NCBI GenBank assembly: GCA_039889245.1
Contig: JAZGVH010000002.1
Location: 2,976,001 to 3,040,000 of the forward strand
DNA from: Dermatophilaceae bacterium Soc4.6
GTDB taxonomy: Bacteria > Actinomycetota > Actinomycetes > Actinomycetales > Dermatophilaceae
Direction of reading: 5' to 3'
Length of the DNA: 64,000 nt
A model generated the notes under the pieces. That model was not told where the DNA came from. It worked only from the letters and a program-made list of their open reading frames with translations, and ran no database searches. Each line of letters opens with the position of its first letter. The first letter of the stretch is position 1. This document shows, piece by piece, positions 36,520 through 45,972 of this stretch. The position numbers and the translations under genes are program-made.

Positions 36520-37769
36520 CGGGATGCTCCTGTGTTGTCGTATGGGCGCTCGATCTGCGTCAGCGCCTCGAAGGTCCTGAGGGGTTCGGCGCCGAGGGGC
36601 TGAGCCGATGGGATCGGGGGGATCACGTCTGCGAGCGCGCGACGACGGACCGTGACCACGGCCTCGAGGGCGGGAGCCATCCGGTCGACGACGTGGGTCC
36701 ACAGGAAGCGCTCCGCGACGCGGGTGCGGCCGGCGACACCGAGGCGGTCGGCGAGGGTGGGATCGGTGAGCAGGCGGACGAGGGCGTCGACCAGCTGCGG
36801 CACGAGGTCCTCGCCCGGCTCCACCAGCAGCCCGGTCTCGCCGTCGACGACCATCTCGGGCACCCCGCACTGCCGGGTCGCGACGACGGGCAGCCCGTGG
36901 GCCATCGCCTCGAGCACCACGAGGGGGAACGGGTCGAAGGTGGACGGCAGCACCAGGACCGAGGCGTCGGCATACAGCTGAGCCAGGGCCTCGCGGCTGC
37001 CCACCCGGCCGAGCACCTCGACCCCGGCCTGCGGCGGGATCGGGTGTGGGGTGCCGACGATCTGCAGCCGCGCGTCCGGGACGGCGGCCCGCACGAGGCG
37101 AAACGCCTCCAGCAGCCGTGGGCCGCCCTTGCGCTCGAAGTCGTTGCCGACGAAGAGGACGGTGGGGGCGGTGCCGGCGCGACGTGGCCGCAGGTCGGGC
37201 AGGACGTCGAAGTTGACGCCGGCCCCGACGACGGTGACCCGGTCGGGGGAGACCCCGTAGTCGTGCACGAGTGAGTCGCGCGTGGGGGTGGAGAACGCGA
37301 AGAGGTGGGCCGACCGGTGGTACTGACGGCGCTCTCGTCCCAGCCAGCGGCGAAGAGCCCTGCCGCGCAACGGGTTCCAGTCTGGCCAGTGGTCCGCCGA
37401 CTGGCGGTGGGTGCAGTCGAGGTAGAGCACGGCGCGAGGGTCGCTCAGACCGAAGAGCGCATGCGTCTGGACCACGACGTCCACGGACGGACGGGCCCCG
37501 GCCTCGGCTCCGCGCAGTGCCGTGCCCGCTCGCCGCGAGCGCAGGGCCACCGCGAGGGCGCTCTTGTAGAAGCGCTCGACCCAGGCCCGCCGGCTCGGGC
37601 GGAAGGTCGTGGCGGCAACGAGCAGCCGCTCAGCCTGTGTCAGCTCGGCGTCGACCCGGCCGACGACGCAGTAGCGCTGCGCGAGAGCGGTATTGAGGTA
37701 GGGCGTCAACGCGTCTCCGCGGTCGGCGATCAGGACGCGCAGGCGCTGGGCGGTGGCTGCCTTCGACAT
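36516..37769 (-). CDS. GT4-type glycosyltransferase
   Basis: 417 residues of GT-B type. The donor domain shows LFVGNDFERKGGPRLLEAF and LPSTFDPFPLVVLEAMAHGL with the conserved glutamate pair. The N-terminal domain is less conserved and longer than in its neighbours. The start ATG has AAAGGA about 6 nt upstream. It is the first gene after the sortase, about 60 bp away, so a separate transcript is possible here. Confidence 0.86.
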   Translation of the reverse strand: MSKAATAQRLRVLIADRGDALTPYLNTALAQRYCVVGRVDAELTQAERLLVAATTFRPSRRAWVERFYKSALAVALRSRRAGTALRGAEAGARPSVDVVVQTHALFGLSDPRAVLYLDCTHRQSADHWPDWNPLRGRALRRWLGRERRQYHRSAHLFAFSTPTRDSLVHDYGVSPDRVTVVGAGVNFDVLPDLRPRRAGTAPTVLFVGNDFERKGGPRLLEAFRLVRAAVPDARLQIVGTPHPIPPQAGVEVLGRVGSREALAQLYADASVLVLPSTFDPFPLVVLEAMAHGLPVVATRQCGVPEMVVDGETGLLVEPGEDLVPQLVDALVRLLTDPTLADRLGVAGRTRVAERFLWTHVVDRMAPALEAVVTVRRRALADVIPPIPSAQPLGAEPLRTFEALTQIERPYDNTGASR

Positions 37770-37829
37770 GGTGTCCTTTCTGGCCAGTGGGCGGTGGAGG
37801 GTGGGGCGGTGGAGTGAGGGAGAGCGGCC

Positions 37830-38552
37830 TCAGGAGGCGAAGACGATGACGTTGGCCTGGTAGCCACCGCGCGAGTGGTCGTAGCTGCCGCCGCAGGTGA
37901 TCAGCCGTAGGGCCGGCCCCGGGACGGGGCCGTAGGTCTGCGCCGTGGGGAAGCGGTCCTTGGCCACGGTCTGCACGGCGTCGACGGTGAAGGTGACGGC
38001 GCTGCCGTCGCGCCGGGTCACCACGATGGGGTCACCCGTCCTCAGCTCGCGCAGCCGGGCGAAGACCGCCGGGCCGGTGAGCGAGTCGACGTGGCCGAGC
38101 ACGACGGCCGGTCCCTGCTGACCGGGCGCGGGTCCGCGGTCGAACCAGCCCGCCAACGACGGGTTCGAGGGCACCTCGACACTGCCGTCCGCCGCCACAC
38201 CGAGGTCACCGAGGGCCGTGTCGACGCCGATCGCGGCGATCCTCAGGTGGGTCGGGCGCAGAGCGGCCGGGGCGGTCGTGGCGGCAGCGCCCCCCGCCGG
38301 CACTCGCTGGTCGTCGGTTGCCGGGCTGGTGCCGGAGGGGCGGCTCGCCCCTGTCGTGGTGGGTGTCGAGGTGGGGCTGGAGGGCGTCGATGGGGCAGCA
38401 GTGGCGCTCGGGCCCGTCCCGCCCGGCCCGTCGGCGGTCGCCGCGGCCGACGACCCCTGGGAGCACCCAGAGAGGCCGAGGACCGCGACGAGCCCCAGGG
38501 CACCGATGACGGTGCCCTGGCGCGCGAGGGTCGAGCGGGTCAGGAGGCGCAT
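37830..38552 (-). CDS. class E/F-type sortase
   Basis: 240 residues with a lipobox-like N-terminus (VAVLGLSGCSQ), a Ser/Thr/Pro-rich linker to ~100, and a sortase beta-barrel. The catalytic triad is visible: His in VVLGHVDS, Cys in RLITCGG and Arg in HSRGGYQ. Sortases cleave a C-terminal sorting signal and attach the protein to the wall or to another nucleophile. No LPXTG-like substrate is evident in this window. It follows the DUF4397 gene by 4 bp, a pairing often seen in Actinobacteria. Confidence 0.86.
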   Translation of the reverse strand: MRLLTRSTLARQGTVIGALGLVAVLGLSGCSQGSSAAATADGPGGTGPSATAAPSTPSSPTSTPTTTGASRPSGTSPATDDQRVPAGGAAATTAPAALRPTHLRIAAIGVDTALGDLGVAADGSVEVPSNPSLAGWFDRGPAPGQQGPAVVLGHVDSLTGPAVFARLRELRTGDPIVVTRRDGSAVTFTVDAVQTVAKDRFPTAQTYGPVPGPALRLITCGGSYDHSRGGYQANVIVFAS

Positions 38553-38556
38553 CGGG

Positions 38557-39522
38557 TCAGCGCACCGACCCGGTGGCGCGCACCGCGACCGGTGGGCCGG
38601 TGCGCAGGGCCCGGGTGCGACGCGACGCGCCGACGAGGCCCACGAGGCCGACGAGCAGGAGTGCGACGAGACCGGTGAGGCCCAGCGGGCCACCGAGGGT
38701 GCTGCCGCTCGCGGCCTGGGTGGTCACGGCTGCCGCGCCGCCGAGCCCCGTGGCCGCGGCGCCCATCGGCGTCGTCGCCGCCCCGGCGGCGTCGGTGACG
38801 ATGGCGAGCCGGACCCCGGTGGCGCCGGTGTCGAGGGCGACCGCGGTGTAGACGCTGCCGCTCGCGAGGGTGACCGTCTGGCTCGACGACGGGCCGTTCG
38901 TCCCGGTGAGGGCGAGGGTCCAGCGGCCCTGGGGCACCGTCGTGTAGGCCGTGGTCTGACCGAGGACGGCGCCCTTGGTGATCTGGGGGCCACCCACGGC
39001 CTGCACCGTGAGGGCCGACGCGTTGGCCGAGGCGGAGAGCACCCGCACGCGAGCGGTGCCGGCGGCCGGCGGGGTCAGGTCGTCGGTGAGGACGGCCAGC
39101 CGCGGTGCACTGGCGGCGCCGAGCACTGCCACGGTGCTCGCGGTGCCGGCGCCGACCGTGAAGGAGCGGGACAGCATCGGCGACGACGCCTCACCGGCGT
39201 CGGACGAGCGGATGTCGACGACGTAGGTGCCCGGCTCGATCTTCTGGTAGGACGTCACGTCTCCGTAGGTGGCGCTCGGTGACATCACGATCGCCGTGGC
39301 CGCGCCCGTGGTGGGGCGCAGGTCGACGCGTGCGGCGCCGAAGCCGGGCACGAAGTGCCCGGCGCGGATCCACGCCTTGCCCGGGGGGGTCGCTCCTGCG
39401 GTGGTGCTGTCGGCGTGGGCCGGGCCCGCGACGACGAAGGACGCCACGAGGGCGGCCAGCAGGGAGAGCGCCACGAGAGCGGCGTTGCGGCTCGTCGTGC
39501 GGGTGGTGGACGGGTGGGTCAT
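38557..39522 (-). CDS. DUF4397 surface protein
   Basis: 321 residues: signal peptide (ALVALSLLAALVASFVVAGPAHA), tandem DUF4397 beta domains (KAWIRAGHFVPGFGAARVDL; TARVRVLSASANASALTV) and a C-terminal membrane helix with basic tail (GLVALLLVGLVGLVGASRRT). There is a helix-plus-basic tail but no LPXTG before it, so it is probably membrane-anchored. DUF4397 function is unknown. Upstream of its ATG lies GGAAGG. Sits within the polysaccharide locus beside the sortase. Confidence 0.82.
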   Translation of the reverse strand: MTHPSTTRTTSRNAALVALSLLAALVASFVVAGPAHADSTTAGATPPGKAWIRAGHFVPGFGAARVDLRPTTGAATAIVMSPSATYGDVTSYQKIEPGTYVVDIRSSDAGEASSPMLSRSFTVGAGTASTVAVLGAASAPRLAVLTDDLTPPAAGTARVRVLSASANASALTVQAVGGPQITKGAVLGQTTAYTTVPQGRWTLALTGTNGPSSSQTVTLASGSVYTAVALDTGATGVRLAIVTDAAGAATTPMGAAATGLGGAAAVTTQAASGSTLGGPLGLTGLVALLLVGLVGLVGASRRTRALRTGPPVAVRATGSVR

Positions 39523-39575
39523 GAGGTGTGGCCTTCCGAGTCGGGTCGTGCTGCTGCTGGTCGTGCTGCTGCTGG

Positions 39576-40811
39576 TCAGGACGCTACGGGAACGGAGTCG
39601 GGGGTGACCGGTGTCTGAGGGCGGCCGAGGCCGAGCCCGTCGAAGACCCCGAGGTAGGCGTCGACGCTGTGCTCCCAGGTGTGGGGGTCGGTGTAGCGAC
39701 GGCCCCTCCCCGCGGGGAGCGCCCGCAGGGCGTCCGCCAGGGCAGCGGAGTCGGCGGGGGGCACGAAGGTGACTCCCTCGTAGTCACCGGCGGCGTCGAC
39801 GAGACCACCCACGGCGCTCACGACGACCGGCAGGCCGGCACTCATGGCCATGTGCAGCGGACCGGAGGCCGACGAGCGACGGTAGGGCAGGACGACCGCG
39901 TCGGCCTGCGCGAAGTGCTCGCGCACCTCGGCGTCGGTCACGTAGCGGTTGACGACGTCGATCCGGTCGCGGGCGGGCGATGTCGCGACGGCCTCCAGCG
40001 GGGCGTCCCAGCCCTCCCAGGTCTCGCCGACGATGCGCAGGCGCATCGTGTCGCGCACCTCGGCGGGCAGGGCCGAGAAGGCCTCGACGAGGTCCTCGAG
40101 GCCCTTGTAGGGCCGGATGATGCCGAAGAAGAGCAGGGTGAAGGGGTCGGCAGCGGTCGGCGGCACCGCGCTCGGCGCGCTGGTGGTGCTCATGGGTGCG
40201 CTCGTCGCGTCCTGCGCCCCGACGTGGTCGTAGGGGCCGTGGGGCACGACGGTCACGTCGTGGGTGCCCACGCTCAGCCCGTAGGCCGCCTCGAGCAGCT
40301 CGAGGTCGTGGGCCGAGTGCACGACGTGGGCGTCGACCCGCTTCAGCAGCTGCCCCATGGCGGCGCGCACGTAGCGTGTGACGCCGGGGATGCGGGCCTC
40401 ACCGGTGTCCTGCACCTCGTGCCACTCCATGACGACCTTGGCGCCCTGGCGGCGGGCCAGGGAGGCCAGTCTCAGGTAGCTGTGCAGGGTGGCGCCGGTC
40501 CACCACTGCAGGACGACCACGTCGGGTCGACGCTCCTGCAGGAAGCGGCGGGAGCGGGTCATCGACGCGCCCCAGTACCAGTCGAGACCCTCGAGCACCG
40601 TGACGTCGGCGTCGTACGTGACGTCGTTGACGACCTGGCCCACCCGGTCACGGCCGGGGTAGAGGGCCTTCGGCACCAGCCGACGCACCAGCAGCGCGTC
40701 GGTAGGCACCCGCTGGGCGAGCGCGTTGGTCAGGCGACAGGTGTAGTAGCTGATCCCCGAGGTGAACCGCCAGCCGGCCCCGACGACCAGGACCCGGGGC
40801 CCGCTGGTCAT
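39576..40811 (-). CDS. GT4-type glycosyltransferase
   Basis: 411 residues, GT-B fold. The N-terminal domain starts VLVVGAGWRFTSGISYYT; the donor domain reads LLFFGIIRPYKGLEDLVEAF and the acceptor-proximal glycine-rich end SASGPLHMAMSAGLPVVVS. A Ser/Ala/Pro-rich insertion separates the two lobes (~200-220). ATG 40811 overlaps the GT2 gene stop (ATGA), so the two are probably sequential enzymes. Confidence 0.86.
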   Translation of the reverse strand: MTSGPRVLVVGAGWRFTSGISYYTCRLTNALAQRVPTDALLVRRLVPKALYPGRDRVGQVVNDVTYDADVTVLEGLDWYWGASMTRSRRFLQERRPDVVVLQWWTGATLHSYLRLASLARRQGAKVVMEWHEVQDTGEARIPGVTRYVRAAMGQLLKRVDAHVVHSAHDLELLEAAYGLSVGTHDVTVVPHGPYDHVGAQDATSAPMSTTSAPSAVPPTAADPFTLLFFGIIRPYKGLEDLVEAFSALPAEVRDTMRLRIVGETWEGWDAPLEAVATSPARDRIDVVNRYVTDAEVREHFAQADAVVLPYRRSSASGPLHMAMSAGLPVVVSAVGGLVDAAGDYEGVTFVPPADSAALADALRALPAGRGRRYTDPHTWEHSVDAYLGVFDGLGLGRPQTPVTPDSVPVAS

Positions 40812-41779
40812 GCCGAGTCGCGCTGCAGGCGTGCCGCGTCCTGCAGACGGTCGCCTGCCTGCGTGTGCTGCACCGAGATGGAGTCGGCCGTCGGCACCGA
40901 CTGGTGCGACTTCCCACGCCCACGACGCTCGGTCAGGATCGTCTTGAGCACCCGGAAGCCGTCGCGGAAGGTGTTGAGGTTGCTCTCACCGTGGATGCGC
41001 TGCAGCTCGACGCTGGGCACCTCGTGGATGGCGAGGTCGGCTGCGGCCACCCGGCAGTTGATGAGGGTCTCGATCTCGAAGCCGTCACCCCACTGGGCCT
41101 GCTCGCCCGCGCTGGACGGGATCGCCAGCGTCGGCAGGATGTCGCGCCAGAAGGCGTTGTAGCCGTAGCAGAGGTCGGTGTAGCGGGTGCGGAAGAGCAC
41201 GTTGACGACCGCCGTCAGACCGCGGTTGCCGGCGTCACGCAGCCAGGTGATGTCCTCGCTGCCTCCGTCGGCGATGACCCGGCTGCCCTTGGCGAAGTCC
41301 GCGCCCGATCGCAGCGCCTCGACGTAGGCCTCGATCTCGGCCGCGTCGGCCGATCCGTCGGCGTCGAACATCACGATGACGTCACCCGTCGCCGCCTCGA
41401 AGCCGCAGGCGAGGGCGTTGCCCTTGCCCTTGCGGGTCTGCTGAACGAACCGGGCCTGCGGCAGGATGCGCGCCACCACCTGGGCGGTGTCGTCGCTCGA
41501 GTGACCGTCGACCACGATGACCTCGTGGACGTCGGGCAGCAGGGGGAGGACGATCTCCAGGTTGCGGGCCTCGTTGCGGGCCGGGACGATGATCGTGATG
41601 GTCGGCTGGGCCGCCCGGCGCGAGGCCGGTCCGGAGTCCTGATGAGTGGAGGCGGTCACCGTGGGGCCGCTCACGGTGGTGCCGGTGGTGGTGGCGCCGT
41701 AGCGGTGCTGCTCGCGATCAGGGTGGCGCTTCCACGCTGTGCGTGGGGTCGAAGTGGCACGATTAACTGTTGAGGTCAT
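40808..41779 (-). CDS. GT2-family glycosyltransferase (DPM/DolP-mannose synthase-like)
   Basis: 323 residues. The GT-A domain begins at about residue 65 (TITIIVPARNEARNLEIVLP) with the DxD-like motif in VIVMFDADGSADAAEI and the acceptor site near QWGDGFEIETLINCR. It has no C-terminal membrane helices. Proteins of this type often charge a lipid carrier or add the first branches of a glycan. The first 60 residues are polar and poorly conserved in appearance. ATG 41779 has GGAG 7 nt upstream. First gene of the leftward operon. Confidence 0.86.
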   Translation of the reverse strand: MTSTVNRATSTPRTAWKRHPDREQHRYGATTTGTTVSGPTVTASTHQDSGPASRRAAQPTITIIVPARNEARNLEIVLPLLPDVHEVIVVDGHSSDDTAQVVARILPQARFVQQTRKGKGNALACGFEAATGDVIVMFDADGSADAAEIEAYVEALRSGADFAKGSRVIADGGSEDITWLRDAGNRGLTAVVNVLFRTRYTDLCYGYNAFWRDILPTLAIPSSAGEQAQWGDGFEIETLINCRVAAADLAIHEVPSVELQRIHGESNLNTFRDGFRVLKTILTERRGRGKSHQSVPTADSISVQHTQAGDRLQDAARLQRDSA

Positions 41780-42230
41780 GAGTCTTCTCCAATAGGTGGA
41801 AAACGCAACGACCCAGTACCCCCGGAACTCGCCATTGATGCCCGACCACGTCCTCGTGGTGGTCTGGATCTTCGAAGCGCTTGCAGGAAGTGCTTCGGTC
41901 AACATCCTCCGTTCGGATGGGGATGTCTGTCCGAGGATCCCAGATGATTGAAAAGTTCACTGACAGCACCCCCTATCAAAACGCGATGAAAAGGACTTAA
42001 CGTGCCAGAGTCTGTCCGTGGCCTATGCACGTGCGGCCACATGCTGGACGCTCACCAGCATTTCCGCTCCGGGTCGGACTGTGGCCGCTGCGGTGCCGAG
42101 CGGTGCCCGCGCTTCGCGCCCGTCCGGGGCGTGGGCGCCTGGTGGCGTCGCCTGCGGCGTGACCGTTCGGTCGGGTAGGACCGTCCCTTTTGTCCATTCC
42201 ATATGGTCATGAATCGGTCATTCTCGTGAG
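41780..42230. other. intergenic control region of polysaccharide locus
   Basis: 451 bp between the divergent GT2 and GH5-like genes. It is less GC-rich than its surroundings (around 41940-42000) and must contain the promoters of both units. I cannot assign -10/-35 pairs with confidence. The long untranslated stretch upstream of GT2 could hold a leader RNA. A direct repeat lies at 42205-42221. No credible gene is present. Confidence 0.5.
42205..42221 (+). repeat. direct repeat GGTCAT with 11-bp period
   Basis: GGTCAT at 42205-42210 and 42216-42221, ending 9 nt before the GTG start of the GH5-like gene. Its place over the ribosome-binding region could suit a repressor site; chance is not excluded. 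Confidence 0.35.
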
Positions 42231-44078
42231 GTGCCCCTCTTCGCGAACCGCCGGTGCGTCCTCCTGCCTCGGCCGGTCCGGGTGCTCCTCGCCCTCGCCC
42301 TCGCCCTGGCCCCGTCAGCCGCCCCCGCCACCTCGCACGCCCTCCCGGTAGGGATAGCCCCCGTGTCGTCGCCTGCTGCGGACACCGGCTTCGTCACCCG
42401 CAGCGGCTCGTCCCTGATCCTCGGCGGGCGCCCCTTCCGCTTCGCCGGGGCCAACCTCTACTGGACCGGTCTCGACGAGAACGTCGGTGGGGTCGACCCC
42501 GACGGCCCGCGCTCCGTCGACTACCCCTCCTTCTTCCGCATCCGCGACGGGCTCCGGACCGCGCGGCAGCTGGGCGCGAGCGTGGTGCGGGCCCACACGG
42601 TCGGCATCTCGACGGGCACCCCCGAGTCGCTCGAGCCGTCGTTCGGCGCGACCAACCCGTCGGCCTGGGAGACGATGGACTACACCGTGGCTCAGGCCGG
42701 GCGCCTGGGGCTGCGGCTCATCGTGCCGCTGACCGACAACTGGAGCTACTACCACGGTGGGCGCAACGACTTCCTGCGCTGGCTGGGGCTCAGCACCGAC
42801 GACCACGGCTCGGCCTTCTACACCGACCCGCGGGCGGTGGCGGCCTACCAGTCCTACGTGCGCCAGCTGCTGACCCACGTCAACCGCTTCACGGGCCTGC
42901 GCTACGCCGACGACCCGACCGTCATGGCGTGGGAGCTCGGCAACGAGATGGACTACGCAACACCCGAGTGGGTGCAGGACAACGCGCTCTTCGTCAAGAG
43001 CCTCGCCCCGTCGCAGCTGGTGGCGGCCGGTCGCTCCTGGCGGGTCGACTGGGCTGTGATGGCCTCGCCTGCGGTCGACATCTCCGACTCCCACTACTAC
43101 CCCCTCGACGTCGCCGCCGTGCGCGAGGACGCCGCCGCCGTGAGCGGGGCCGGCAAGGTCTTCATGGTGGGTGAGTACCCATCGACCGACGCCACGGACG
43201 ACGCCCTCTCCGCGCTCGCTGCCGACCCGAATGTCGCTGGGGCTGCGTTCTGGTCGCTGTTCCCGCACGCCGACCACTATGGCTTCGTGCGGCACGACGA
43301 CGGCTACACCCTGCACGTGCCCGGCGACACCTCGGCCATGCGGGCGACCGTCTCGAGCATCGAGCGCTTCGGTGCCGCGCTGGCCTCGGCACCCGGCGGC
43401 TCCCCGGTGCCGACCGGGCCCGACGTGGGCCTGGTCGAGCCACCGGTGGTCACCGCCGTGACGTCACCGTCGAGCCCCGGCGGGCGTCTGGTGAGGTGGC
43501 GTGGCAGCGCCGGTGCCGCGGCCTACCGGGTGTCGTGGACCAGCGGGAAGGTGACGTCGGTGGGGCCGCTGCTGCCGGCGCAGGTGACGAGCTGGTCGCC
43601 GCCGGCCCCGAGCGCCGACGCGACCTACGTCGTCGCGGCGCTCGACGCGAGCGGCGGCACCTTCTCCACCTCGACCCCGGTCCGGGTCCCCCTCGACGGC
43701 GCGACGGTCACCGACCCGCTCGAGGACGTCTACCTGACGTCCGGTCGGTCGGTGGGGCTGGTGCGCACCCCGCGCCCGACGGGTGTGGCGCTCGCCCCGA
43801 CCCCCGGTGCCACGGGGTGGGTGACGTGGCCGACCGCTGGTGCCGTGGCCGCCCGCCTCGTGCTCACCGGCTCGCTCGCCGTCCCGCCGGTGGTCGAGGG
43901 CCGGACGAGCGCTGGCGACTGGGTCGCGCTGCCCACGACCTCGGTCACCCGCGACCACGGCTCGTATGCCGTCTCCCTCGCCCTCGCCCCGACGTCCCCC
44001 TCGACCCAGCTGCGGCTCAGCTGGCCTGCAGGCAGCGGCTTCGCCCTGACCCGGGTGGTGCTGACCACTGGCGGCTGA
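42231..44078 (+). CDS. secreted GH5-like mannanase-type hydrolase
   Basis: 615 residues with a signal peptide (VRVLLALALALAPSAAPATS). The TIM-barrel domain of GH-A type spans ~55-390, with the probable acid/base in MAWELGNEMDYA (~238) and nucleophile in VFMVGEYPST (~314). Residues ~400-610 form FN3-like and carbohydrate-binding-like beta domains (WRGSAGAAAYRVSWTSG). It likely degrades or remodels beta-mannan-type polymer outside the cell. The GTG start has only a weak ribosome-binding site. It stands alone, divergent from the polysaccharide operon and convergent with the GH15 gene 12 bp away. Confidence 0.78.
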   Translation: MPLFANRRCVLLPRPVRVLLALALALAPSAAPATSHALPVGIAPVSSPAADTGFVTRSGSSLILGGRPFRFAGANLYWTGLDENVGGVDPDGPRSVDYPSFFRIRDGLRTARQLGASVVRAHTVGISTGTPESLEPSFGATNPSAWETMDYTVAQAGRLGLRLIVPLTDNWSYYHGGRNDFLRWLGLSTDDHGSAFYTDPRAVAAYQSYVRQLLTHVNRFTGLRYADDPTVMAWELGNEMDYATPEWVQDNALFVKSLAPSQLVAAGRSWRVDWAVMASPAVDISDSHYYPLDVAAVREDAAAVSGAGKVFMVGEYPSTDATDDALSALAADPNVAGAAFWSLFPHADHYGFVRHDDGYTLHVPGDTSAMRATVSSIERFGAALASAPGGSPVPTGPDVGLVEPPVVTAVTSPSSPGGRLVRWRGSAGAAAYRVSWTSGKVTSVGPLLPAQVTSWSPPAPSADATYVVAALDASGGTFSTSTPVRVPLDGATVTDPLEDVYLTSGRSVGLVRTPRPTGVALAPTPGATGWVTWPTAGAVAARLVLTGSLAVPPVVEGRTSAGDWVALPTTSVTRDHGSYAVSLALAPTSPSTQLRLSWPAGSGFALTRVVLTTGG

Positions 44079-44090
44079 GGGCTGGCTCCG

Positions 44091-45899
44091 TCAGCGCTGG
44101 CCCGTCCGCACCGTGATCGCCGCGTTGACCAGTGCCAGGTGCGAGAGGGCCTGAGGGAGGTTTCCCAGGAAGGCACCCGTGGGAGGGTCGACCATCTCGG
44201 CCAGCACTCCCACGTCGTTCGGGGTCGCCACCAGCTCGTCCATCAGGGCCACCGCCTCGTCGTGCCGCCCGACCAGGACCAGCGCCGAGACCATCCAGAA
44301 CGAGCAGGCGACAAAGCTGCCCTCGCGGTCCGCGGCGCCCGAGAAGCGGTACAGGTGGGGTCCCACGCCGAGCTCCCGGCGCAGCGCGTCCAGCGTCGAC
44401 GACATGCGCGGCCCGCGGTCGAAGCCGCTGATCGCGTGCAGCACGATCGAGGCGTCGAGCTCGTGGGTGCCGGGATAGAAGACGTAGGCCTGCTGCTCGT
44501 CGTCCCAGGCGTGCTCGTCCACCCACGCTCGGATGCGGTCGGCCTCGCGGCGCCAGCGGTCGGCGTCTCCGGGGATCTGGCCGAGCTCGGCGAGGTGGGC
44601 GGCCTGCGTGAGCGCCTGCCAGCAGCCGAGCTTCGACGTCGTGTAGTGCCGGGTCTCCTCGAGCTCCCACATGCCCGCGTCCGGCTGGTGCCAGCTGTCG
44701 GCTGCGTGGTCGGCGATGCCGGTCAGCACGAGGGACGTGCGGTGGTCGAGCAGGTGGCCGTTGTCGACCCACAGCGTCACGATGCTGAAGACGTCGCCGA
44801 AGACGCCGAGCTGCAGTTGGCTGGCCGCCCGGTTGCCGGCGACCGCGGTGCCGGTGCGGCGCCATCCCGGTACGTCGAGCGGCCTTACGGTGTCGCCGGG
44901 GTCGCTGCCGTCGAGCCGGTAGAAGATGCCCGGCTCGCGCCCGTCGGGCCCGCCGGAGCTGAAGGCGCCGATGGTGCGCAGCATCCACGAGATGGCGGCG
45001 TGCGTCTCCTCCCGCACGCCGAAGCGGAAGAGCGCGGTGAGGCTGTAGGCCGTGTCGCGGACCCAGGCGTAGCGGTAGTCCCACGCGCCATAGCCGTCGA
45101 AGCCTTCCGGCAGCGACGTCGTCGCCGCCGCTGCCATCGCCCCGCTGGGCGCGAAGACGAGCAGCTTGAGCAGCAGGGTGCTGCGGGTGACCTGCTCGGA
45201 CCACGGCCCGTCCCAGTGCAGCTCGTGGCTCCAGCGTTCCCAGGAAGCGATCGTGCGGTCGACCCCGCGGTCGAGCTCATCCGGGTCCGGGAGCACCAGG
45301 GGCTCGTCCTGCGCGGCCACGAAGCCGAGCAGGTGCCTCGATCCGGGTGAGGTCGTGTAGGTCACGCGCAGCCCCGCGTCGTCGACCTCGATGCCGTCGT
45401 CGGCGAGGGTCCGCGGCGCGATGGTGAGCCCCTCGACCCGCAGGATCGTCCCGTGGATCGAGCGGAGCGCCCACGGTGAGGCGGTGCCGAAGCAGGTGCC
45501 GGGGGCGATCTCGCCGCGCAGACGCACCGACCCCTCGAGCCCGTCGATGCGCCGGGCCAGCTCGAGCCACGGGAGCCGTCCGGCGACACCGGTGTTGAGC
45601 GAGTCGGTCACCCGCACCGAGCCGTGGGCGGTGGTGAAGGTCGTCGTGAGCACGTTGGTGCCGGGCACGTAGGCGCGCTCCACGGCATACGGGGCCTCGG
45701 GTGAGAGGGCGACGTAGCCGCCGTGCGGCGCGTCGAGCAGCGCGGCGAAGGGGGCCGGGCCGTCGAGATCCGGCACCGGCAGCCAGTCGATGCGCCCGTC
45801 GTGGGCGACGAGGGCGACAGTGCGGCCGTCACCGATGGCGGCGTAGGAGGCGAGGTCGACGTATCCGTCGGCGTCGCGGTCCGGGTAGGAGAGGGGCAT
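44091..45899 (-). CDS. GH15 glucoamylase/trehalase-like enzyme
   Basis: 602 residues with the N-terminal beta-sandwich (residues 1-230, SYAAIGDGRTVALVAHDGRIDWL) and a C-terminal (alpha/alpha)6 barrel typical of GH15. The catalytic glutamate region GYGAWDYRYAWVRDT is conserved, and a second acidic segment lies near the C-terminus. In Actinobacteria such proteins include trehalases as well as glucoamylases, so the substrate is open. No signal peptide, hence cytoplasmic. Start ATG 45899. Confidence 0.87.
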   Translation of the reverse strand: MPLSYPDRDADGYVDLASYAAIGDGRTVALVAHDGRIDWLPVPDLDGPAPFAALLDAPHGGYVALSPEAPYAVERAYVPGTNVLTTTFTTAHGSVRVTDSLNTGVAGRLPWLELARRIDGLEGSVRLRGEIAPGTCFGTASPWALRSIHGTILRVEGLTIAPRTLADDGIEVDDAGLRVTYTTSPGSRHLLGFVAAQDEPLVLPDPDELDRGVDRTIASWERWSHELHWDGPWSEQVTRSTLLLKLLVFAPSGAMAAAATTSLPEGFDGYGAWDYRYAWVRDTAYSLTALFRFGVREETHAAISWMLRTIGAFSSGGPDGREPGIFYRLDGSDPGDTVRPLDVPGWRRTGTAVAGNRAASQLQLGVFGDVFSIVTLWVDNGHLLDHRTSLVLTGIADHAADSWHQPDAGMWELEETRHYTTSKLGCWQALTQAAHLAELGQIPGDADRWRREADRIRAWVDEHAWDDEQQAYVFYPGTHELDASIVLHAISGFDRGPRMSSTLDALRRELGVGPHLYRFSGAADREGSFVACSFWMVSALVLVGRHDEAVALMDELVATPNDVGVLAEMVDPPTGAFLGNLPQALSHLALVNAAITVRTGQR

Positions 45900-45972
45900 G
45901 CTCCATCAGTACCCCGCGCGGGGCGGGCGCAGCGACCCGGCCCGGCCCGCCCGGCGGCCGTAGGCTGGCGAC

